DNA from: an uncultured Bacteroidales bacterium
GTDB lineage: Bacteria; Bacteroidota; Bacteroidia; Bacteroidales; Muribaculaceae
Length of the DNA stretch: 64,000 nucleotides
NCBI GenBank assembly: GCA_947573135.1
Contig: CANPDU010000015.1
Location: 1 to 64,000, forward strand
Direction of reading: 5' to 3'
Positions within the stretch are counted from its first letter, which is position 1, and each line of letters opens with the position of its first letter. Under the pieces are notes generated by a model that did no database searches, was not told the origin of the DNA, and was given only the letters and a program-made list of their open reading frames with translations. Shown piece by piece: positions 58,785 to 64,000 of the stretch. A program made the translations under genes and the position numbers.

Positions 58785-59600
58785 TCATTTCAACCTGCTG
58801 TATTCTTCATCAGAGACAGGCTCGAGCCATACATTCTCTGTATCCTCACCCGGTATTCCAAACGCGAGATGAGCAAACCATGAATCTGCAGCAGCCCCGT
58901 GCCAGTGCTTGACGTTTGCCGGAATATGAATGACGGTTCCGGGTAATATCTCAACGGCCTCTTTGCCTTCTTCCTGATACCATCCTCTCCCGGCTACTCC
59001 GACGAGCATCTGGCCCCCGCCGGTTGAAGCTTTATGGATATGCCAGTTATTCCTGCACGAAGGTTCGAATGTTACATTGGAAAATAGAATTTGTTCGGCT
59101 GACATTGGCGCAAGGTAACTGTTACCTGTAAAATATTTTGCATAAGCCGTATTAGGTTCTCCTATCGGGAATATCATTTCACGCTGAAACGCTGCTTTCG
59201 CATCAGCATCTTTGATATCGTCATTCCAAACTTCTTTAGCAAGTCTGAATGCAGCCCAGGCTTTAGGCCACCCGGCATAGAAAGCCACATGTGTTATAAT
59301 TTCAGCAGCCTCTGTCCTGCTGATGCCGTTTTTCTTGGCTTCCATAAGATGGTATTTAAGCGAACTGTCAGTAATGCCTTGTGATATAAGTGAGGTAATC
59401 GTCACAAGACTTCTGTCGCGTAATGACAGAAGATCATTTCTACTCCAGACTTCACCAAACAGAATATCGTCATTGAGATGTGCGAATTCAGGCGCAAAAT
59501 CACCGAGCGCATCATGGCCGGCTGTCTGTACAATTTTTTGTTGTGCCATAACAGGGAATGAGATTGCAATAATAAATAATATGATAATTGTCTTTTTCAT
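58785..59600 (-). CDS. Exported carboxymuconolactone decarboxylase-cupin fusion protein
   Basis: A 271-residue protein with a signal peptide (1-19, cleavage after PVMAQ). Residues about 30-120 form a carboxymuconolactone decarboxylase (AhpD-like) domain with the helix SLVTITSLISQG and SLKYHLMEAKKNGISRTEAAE; residues 165-255 form a cupin with NNWHIHKASTGGGQMLVGV, VIHIPANVKHWHGA and metal-binding histidines. No catalytic cysteine pair C-x2-C of AhpD is seen. Such fusions occur in Bacteroidota and proteobacteria with unknown function. The promoter at 59606 sets the start at 59600. Confidence 0.88.
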   Translation of the reverse strand: MKKTIIILFIIAISFPVMAQQKIVQTAGHDALGDFAPEFAHLNDDILFGEVWSRNDLLSLRDRSLVTITSLISQGITDSSLKYHLMEAKKNGISRTEAAEIITHVAFYAGWPKAWAAFRLAKEVWNDDIKDADAKAAFQREMIFPIGEPNTAYAKYFTGNSYLAPMSAEQILFSNVTFEPSCRNNWHIHKASTGGGQMLVGVAGRGWYQEEGKEAVEILPGTVIHIPANVKHWHGAAADSWFAHLAFGIPGEDTENVWLEPVSDEEYSRLK

Positions 59601-59605
59601 GGGTA

Positions 59606-59635
59606 CAAAATTAAAAATCTTCACAACAATAGCAA
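59606..59635 (-). promoter_or_regulatory. Promoter five bases before the ATG of the CMD-cupin gene
   Basis: On the minus strand TTG (59633-59635), 19 bases, TAATTTTG (59606-59613), then five bases to the ATG at 59600. The predicted transcript starts at or very near the ATG. Confidence 0.7.
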
Positions 59636-59678
59636 TAACCATTTTCATGGTAAATATTACCAATTTTACATAACAAAA

Positions 59679-59706
59679 ATTGTCGCGGCCGGATAGTCGC
59701 GACAAT
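59679..59706 (-). terminator. Terminator of the lipoprotein gene at 59737
   Basis: ATTGTCGCG (59679-59687) pairs perfectly with CGCGACAAT (59698-59706); the minus strand then reads TTTTTG. Confidence 0.85.
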
Positions 59707-59736
59707 CATTGTTTCATTTATAGGTTAGAGATGCGG

Positions 59737-60207
59737 TCAGTTCTCTTTGATACCGGGGTCAACAGATACGACTGTAGTCGCAACTCCGTCGGGAATATCA
59801 TCAGCAGTCTCTACGATTGCAACTTTATATGCCATATACATCAGTGCCGGCGATTTATCGACTGCATAAAGTGGGCATTCTATCTGTAGCAGATGCTGAC
59901 CGATAGCCATATCGTCTGTCACAAACGATGCTCCGTAAGGAGGAGTGAGTGAGACACCGGCCAGCAGATAGTCCCATGAATATGTAGCCGATGTGATAAT
60001 TGCTTCTTTGCCTTCCTCATTATTAATGACATTGATACCCTCGATTTTTAGTGTGTCGCCCTGAACTACATATATGGCACCGTCGACACCTACACCTCCG
60101 TCAATCTGGATAGAGACATCTACATCAGGAAGATTGTTGTCATCGTCACAAGATGCGAGATACAACATCGGAAGAGCTAATAAAAGCGTGTAATAAAGCT
60201 TTTTCAT
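59737..60207 (-). CDS. Small lipoprotein, function unknown
   Basis: A 156-residue lipoprotein (lipobox YLASCDDD, Cys20 from MKKLYY) with a beta-rich mature part that looks like an immunoglobulin-type or fimbrillin-like sandwich: VDVSIQIDGGVGVDGAIYVV, then SATYSWDYLLAGVSLTPPYG. No catalytic motif. The Asp-rich start after the Cys is common in surface-exported Bacteroidota lipoproteins. It stands alone, between clpB and the CMD-cupin gene, with its own terminator. Confidence 0.8.
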   Translation of the reverse strand: MKKLYYTLLLALPMLYLASCDDDNNLPDVDVSIQIDGGVGVDGAIYVVQGDTLKIEGINVINNEEGKEAIITSATYSWDYLLAGVSLTPPYGASFVTDDMAIGQHLLQIECPLYAVDKSPALMYMAYKVAIVETADDIPDGVATTVVSVDPGIKEN

Positions 60208-60373
60208 AATCAAACAACTTATAAATTAATCAAATATTTAACCAATCAAAATTAATTCGTTTTCAATATTCTAACACTCCGGCCGCACTTTAGGTTCGCT
60301 CGTAAGTATGATTAATTATGGTTATTATTTCTGAAAAGCAATAATTGACATAACTGATACCATATCAAACAAA

Positions 60374-60407
60374 AGGCAGGAGCATTCGAATGGGAATGTT
60401 CCTGCCT
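60374..60407 (-). terminator. Terminator of clpB
   Basis: AGGCAGGA (60374-60381) pairs with TCCTGCCT (60400-60407), extended by CATTC/GAATG within; the tail on the minus strand is T-rich. Confidence 0.88.
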
Positions 60408-60428
60408 CTTTAATCAATAGACTATATA

Positions 60429-63026
60429 TCAGTTTCTGAAGACCAGTTGTTCTCCTTTTTCGTCAACGTCGATAATTATAGGCCTGTCTTTATCGACGGT
60501 CTGAGCCAAGATGTCTTTAGACAAACGGTTGAGAACCTGACGATGAATGACTCTCTTAACAGGACGAGCGCCGAATTCTGGATCAAATCCTTCGTCAGCA
60601 AGATAACTTAATGCTTTCGGAGTAACTTCGAGCTTGATACCGCTATTATAGTCAAGCATTTTCTGAATACTCTTGATCTGGAGTCCGACGATTTCCTCGA
60701 TCTCCGCACGATTAAGAGGCGTAAACATTATTATCTCGTCAATACGGTTAAGGAATTCGGGACGGATTGTCTGCTTAAGCATATCAAGAACTTGCCCTTT
60801 TGTCTTTTCGACGGTTTCGGCCTTATTGTCATCGGTCATGGCTGCAAAGTTCTCACGGATAAGCTGAGAGCCCATATTTGAAGTCATGATGATGATCGTA
60901 TTCTTGAAGTTGACATTTCGTCCTTTATTGTCTGTCAGACGTCCGTCGTCAAGAACCTGAAGCAGAATATTGAATACGTCAGGATGAGCTTTCTCAATTT
61001 CATCAAACAGCACGACAGAGTAAGGTTTGCGTCTGACCGCTTCTGTGAGCTGTCCGCCTTCATCATAACCGACATATCCTGGAGGCGCTCCGACGAGACG
61101 TGAGACAGAGTGCTTCTCCTGATACTCGCTCATATCGATTCGAGTCATCATGTTCTCATCGTCAAACAGATATTCGGCAAGAGCCTTAGCAAGTTCTGTT
61201 TTACCGACGCCGGTCGTTCCCAGAAATATAAACGAACCGATAGGCCGTTTAGGATCATTAAGTCCGGCGCGGCTGCGTCTGACAGCATCGGCAATAGCGC
61301 TGATGGCCTCATCCTGACCGACAACACGAGAATGAAGTTCTGCTTCAAGATGAAGCAGTTTTTCTTTTTCAGACTGCACCATCTTATTGACCGGTATGCC
61401 AGTCCAGCGGGAAACGACATCTGCGATATCCTCAGAGTCAACCTCTTCTTTTATCAAGGCTTTTTCACCCTGCATCATGCGCAGTTGCTCCTGAATTGTC
61501 GCATTTTCTTTTTCTTTTTCCTGAATACGCGAATACCTGATCTCGGCCACTTTCGCATAATCACCTTCACGTTCGGCCTTCTCAGCATCAAAGTTCAACT
61601 GTTCGATGTCGATCTTATTTTGCTGAATTCGGTTTATAAGTTCCTTCTCAGCTTTCCATTTGGCTGAGAATTCCTTTTCCTCTTCACGCAGTTGAGCAAG
61701 TTCCTTTTCGATAGTGCGTACTTTGGCGTCATCGCCTTCACGTTTGATGGCCTCGCGTTCGATCTCTTTCTGTGCAATTTTACGTGAAATATCGTCAAGA
61801 GCCTGAGGAACAGAATCTATCTCAAGTTTCAGTTTTGAAGCCGCCTCATCAATAAGGTCAATCGCTTTATCCGGAAGGAAACGATCCGTTATGTAACGTT
61901 CCGAAAGCTGAACGGCAGCAATAATTGCTTCGTCGCGGATACGCACTTTATGATGGTTCTCATAACGTTCTTTCAGGCCACGGAGAATTGCAATCGCGCT
62001 CGCTTCATCAGGTTCGTTAACCATGACTTTCTGAAAACGGCGTTCGAGAGCCTTGTCTTTCTCAAAATATTTCTGATATTCGTCAAGAGTAGTTGCTCCA
62101 ATGCTTCTTAATTCCCCGCGGGCAAGTGCCGGTTTGAGGATGTTAGCGGCATCCATGGCTCCTTCGCCTTTACCGGCGCCGACAAGAGTGTGAATCTCAT
62201 CTATGAAAAGTATGATCTCACCATCGGCAGAAGTCACTTCGTTAACAATTGCTTTCAGACGCTCCTCAAATTCTCCCTTGTATTTAGCTCCGGCTACAAG
62301 AGCGCCCATATCAAGAGAATATATCTGTTTTGTGCGAAGATTTTCGGGGACATCACCACGCACAATTCGGTGAGCAAGACCTTCGGCGATCGCTGTCTTA
62401 CCTGTACCCGACTCACCGATAAGCATAGGATTATTTTTTGTACGTCGGCTTAGAATCTGAAGCACACGTCTTATCTCCTCGTCTCGGCCGATTACAGGAT
62501 CGAGTTTGCCTGAACGGGCTCGTTCATTAAGATTTACGGCATATTTAGAGAGCGCATTATATGTTTCCTCCGCACCCTGATCGGTAGCCTTCTTCCCTTT
62601 GCGTAGTTCTTCTATTGCCGCTTTCAGTTCCTTGTCACCGAGGCCAGCATCCTTGAGGATGGTCGAAGCCTGTGAGTTGATGTCAAAAATAGCCATAAGC
62701 ATGGCTTCAAGAGTGACGTACTCATCACCCTGTTTTTTTGCAACATCAAGCGCCTTCTGAAGCACATCATTAGATGTACGGCTCAGATAAGGCTCGCTTC
62801 CGGAAACTTTAGGCAGAGATTCTATGGCTTTGTCGATCTGAGAGTTTACCGACGCTATATTAGCTCCAATTTTTTGAAAAATGAACTTCACAAGCGACTC
62901 GCCCTCTTCGATCACCCCTTTCAGCAGATGAACAGGTTCAATGGCCTGCTGCCCCGCGCCACGGGTAATCTCAACAGCCTTCTGTATGGCTTCCTGCGAT
63001 TTAATTGTAAAATTGTTGAAATTCAT
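60429..63026 (-). CDS. clpB: ATP-dependent disaggregase ClpB
   Basis: ClpB extracts polypeptides from aggregates with the DnaK system. The 865-residue protein has the N-terminal Clp_N repeats (1-145), AAA-1 with Walker A GESGTGKT (about residues 204-211), the M-domain coiled coil (about 405-525), and AAA-2 with Walker [10 protein letters not shown] (about 601-609) and Walker [15 protein letters not shown]. The C-terminal domain ends at FRN, without a ClpP-binding loop. Upstream bases to 63150 hold no clear vegetative promoter; heat-shock control cannot be judged. Confidence 0.97.
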   Translation of the reverse strand: MNFNNFTIKSQEAIQKAVEITRGAGQQAIEPVHLLKGVIEEGESLVKFIFQKIGANIASVNSQIDKAIESLPKVSGSEPYLSRTSNDVLQKALDVAKKQGDEYVTLEAMLMAIFDINSQASTILKDAGLGDKELKAAIEELRKGKKATDQGAEETYNALSKYAVNLNERARSGKLDPVIGRDEEIRRVLQILSRRTKNNPMLIGESGTGKTAIAEGLAHRIVRGDVPENLRTKQIYSLDMGALVAGAKYKGEFEERLKAIVNEVTSADGEIILFIDEIHTLVGAGKGEGAMDAANILKPALARGELRSIGATTLDEYQKYFEKDKALERRFQKVMVNEPDEASAIAILRGLKERYENHHKVRIRDEAIIAAVQLSERYITDRFLPDKAIDLIDEAASKLKLEIDSVPQALDDISRKIAQKEIEREAIKREGDDAKVRTIEKELAQLREEEKEFSAKWKAEKELINRIQQNKIDIEQLNFDAEKAEREGDYAKVAEIRYSRIQEKEKENATIQEQLRMMQGEKALIKEEVDSEDIADVVSRWTGIPVNKMVQSEKEKLLHLEAELHSRVVGQDEAISAIADAVRRSRAGLNDPKRPIGSFIFLGTTGVGKTELAKALAEYLFDDENMMTRIDMSEYQEKHSVSRLVGAPPGYVGYDEGGQLTEAVRRKPYSVVLFDEIEKAHPDVFNILLQVLDDGRLTDNKGRNVNFKNTIIIMTSNMGSQLIRENFAAMTDDNKAETVEKTKGQVLDMLKQTIRPEFLNRIDEIIMFTPLNRAEIEEIVGLQIKSIQKMLDYNSGIKLEVTPKALSYLADEGFDPEFGARPVKRVIHRQVLNRLSKDILAQTVDKDRPIIIDVDEKGEQLVFRN

Positions 63027-63143
63027 AATGATGTTGATGAAATATTTAATGTATTATAGAATCATAATTCAGTGAGACAAATCATAAAATAGTAACAAAT
63101 GCCTGATATATTTGTTTCATAGTTCACGCCTAAATATGCAAAA

Positions 63144-63171
63144 GGCGTGCCGTTTTTGTCAGCGGCACACC
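63144..63171 (-). terminator. Terminator of the MBOAT gene
   Basis: GGCGTGCCG (63144-63152) pairs with CGGCACACC (63163-63171) with one G-T pair. The tail is a short T run on the minus strand. Confidence 0.65.
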
Positions 63172-63193
63172 TCAGATATACGGTTTATGACTA

Positions 63194-64000
63194 CTAATAC
63201 TGAAGATAAACAAACGGCACAAGTTCGCTCTGACGTGCCTGAATAACGACAAACAGCACTGCAGCCAAAAATATAGCCTGAGCGATAACCGGCATCGCGT
63301 TATAAATCCGAATAGTTCCCGTTGTCCAGGATTTTGGCGTAAAATGCATCACATAGCCTAATCCGATAGCCGCAACAATCATTAAGTAACTTTCGATAAA
63401 CTGAGGCGCTACATCAATATGAAAATCCTGCCAGACCTGAACAGCCATATCGCCGATTGTTTCAAGCGACGGAGCTCTGAAAAGCGTGAATCCGACGACA
63501 ACGAGTGCGAATGTGACTGCCATATTGGCAAAACGTATGACAAAATTTCCTTTCAACACCTCAGGCAGCCGCCATATATTACGCAGCATTTTGTGGAAAG
63601 CGAGCAGAAGTCCGTGATAGGCTCCCCACAACAAGTACATCCATGAGGCACCGTGCCATAATCCGCCGATTAGCATCGTCAGAAAATTATTAACGTAAGT
63701 TCTTTTCCGTCCCTTGCGGTTTCCACCAAGAGGTATGTACACATAATCGCGGAGCCATGTCGACAGAGAGATATGCCATCTGCGCCAGAAGTCCGACGGG
63801 TTCTGAGCTTTAAAAGGTGCGTTAAAATTATCCTTGAACTCATAGCCGAGCAGCAAAGCGATGCCGATAGCCATATCTGAGTAACCCGAGAAATCACAAT
63901 AGAGCTGTAAGGTAAAACCTATGCACCCCATCACATTCTCAAAGCCAGAATATAATGACGGATTGTCAAATATGCGGTCAACAAAATTACCGCTGATATA
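63194..64000 (-). CDS. MBOAT-family O-acyltransferase (AlgI-like), 3' part
   Basis: The frame is open to the window edge, so the 5' end is missing; 268 codons plus stop are visible. The MBOAT core is clear: YCDFSGYSDMAIGIALLLGY, NFNAPFKAQNPSDFWRRWHI (with the conserved FW-RRWH), SLSTWLRDYVYIPLGGNRKG, then WHGASWMYLLWGAYHGLL with the catalytic His. AlgI-like proteins transfer acetyl groups to exported polysaccharide in partnership with an SGNH-type protein, which is not seen here. About six transmembrane segments remain in the visible part. Confidence 0.93.
   Translation of the reverse strand, partial: YISGNFVDRIFDNPSLYSGFENVMGCIGFTLQLYCDFSGYSDMAIGIALLLGYEFKDNFNAPFKAQNPSDFWRRWHISLSTWLRDYVYIPLGGNRKGRKRTYVNNFLTMLIGGLWHGASWMYLLWGAYHGLLLAFHKMLRNIWRLPEVLKGNFVIRFANMAVTFALVVVGFTLFRAPSLETIGDMAVQVWQDFHIDVAPQFIESYLMIVAAIGLGYVMHFTPKSWTTGTIRIYNAMPVIAQAIFLAAVLFVVIQARQSELVPFVYLQY

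Noticed and set aside
1..64000. tRNA genes, insertion sequences, prophage or integrative element
   Set aside because: No cloverleaf-like segments, transposase, integrase, portal or relaxase genes were seen in any gap or frame.

Overview
The window looks like chromosomal DNA of a Bacteroidota bacterium, most likely order Bacteroidales and plausibly a gut Muribaculaceae-type organism. This is an inference from gene content: a DUF3127 SSB-like protein, a BspA-type leucine-rich repeat protein, a GldB-like lipoprotein, a DUF4924 protein, a type IX secretion-like C-terminal domain, a B12-dependent ribonucleotide reductase, and many promoters of the Bacteroidota form TTTG or TTG - 19 to 20 bases - TAnnTTTG. 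I saw no rRNA or tRNA genes, CRISPR array, insertion sequence or prophage.

Layout. Bases 1-3880 hold an SSB-like protein, a NUDIX hydrolase, an XRE-family regulator with a palindrome-rich upstream region, a 1.4 kb stretch without genes that contains a 9-bp tandem repeat array, and a hypothetical protein. Bases 3886-5854 carry the dTDP-rhamnose genes rfbD-rfbB. Bases 5900-6200 contain a well-supported candidate non-coding RNA with its own promoter, a long end-closing helix and a terminator. Bases 6253-12045 are an accessory block on the minus strand: an AAA ATPase, a DUF3828 protein, a one-TM protein, a WG-repeat lipoprotein and a BspA-type LRR protein. The AAA, WG and LRR genes have promoters 250-360 bases upstream of their start codons, which implies long structured mRNA leaders; the WG and LRR leaders look related to each other.

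Bases 12500-16100 contain a four-helix-bundle protein and membrane or hypothetical proteins. Bases 16192-29580 are mostly housekeeping: gdhA, DUF1015, fur-family regulator and purA, a RecA-like protein, a free-standing CTD-like secreted protein, pulA, an ECF sigma factor, purT, menA, pyrK and pyrD. Bases 29608-38225 carry nrdJ, a nitroreductase, dnaA, an MCE-domain protein and a cell-wall amidase. Bases 38383-44600 carry lipoproteins, a YitT-family protein, a znuA-znuC-MFS operon without a znuB permease gene, and a decayed MNT-HEPN toxin-antitoxin remnant. Bases 44664-64000 carry ppdK, a nitrilase-family protein, an acyltransferase, thrC, gyrA, a TPR protein, malQ, a second ECF sigma factor with a membrane partner, an exported CMD-cupin protein, clpB and the 3' part of an MBOAT acyltransferase gene.

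Functional links. pulA and malQ fit alpha-glucan breakdown. purA and purT serve purine synthesis; pyrK and pyrD form the NAD-linked dihydroorotate dehydrogenase. gdhA and thrC serve amino-acid metabolism. The most unusual signals are the structured RNA elements between 5900 and 12410, three genes with canonical promoters only 5-8 bases before their start codons (probable leaderless mRNAs), and recurrent intergenic arrays with a 9-bp period.
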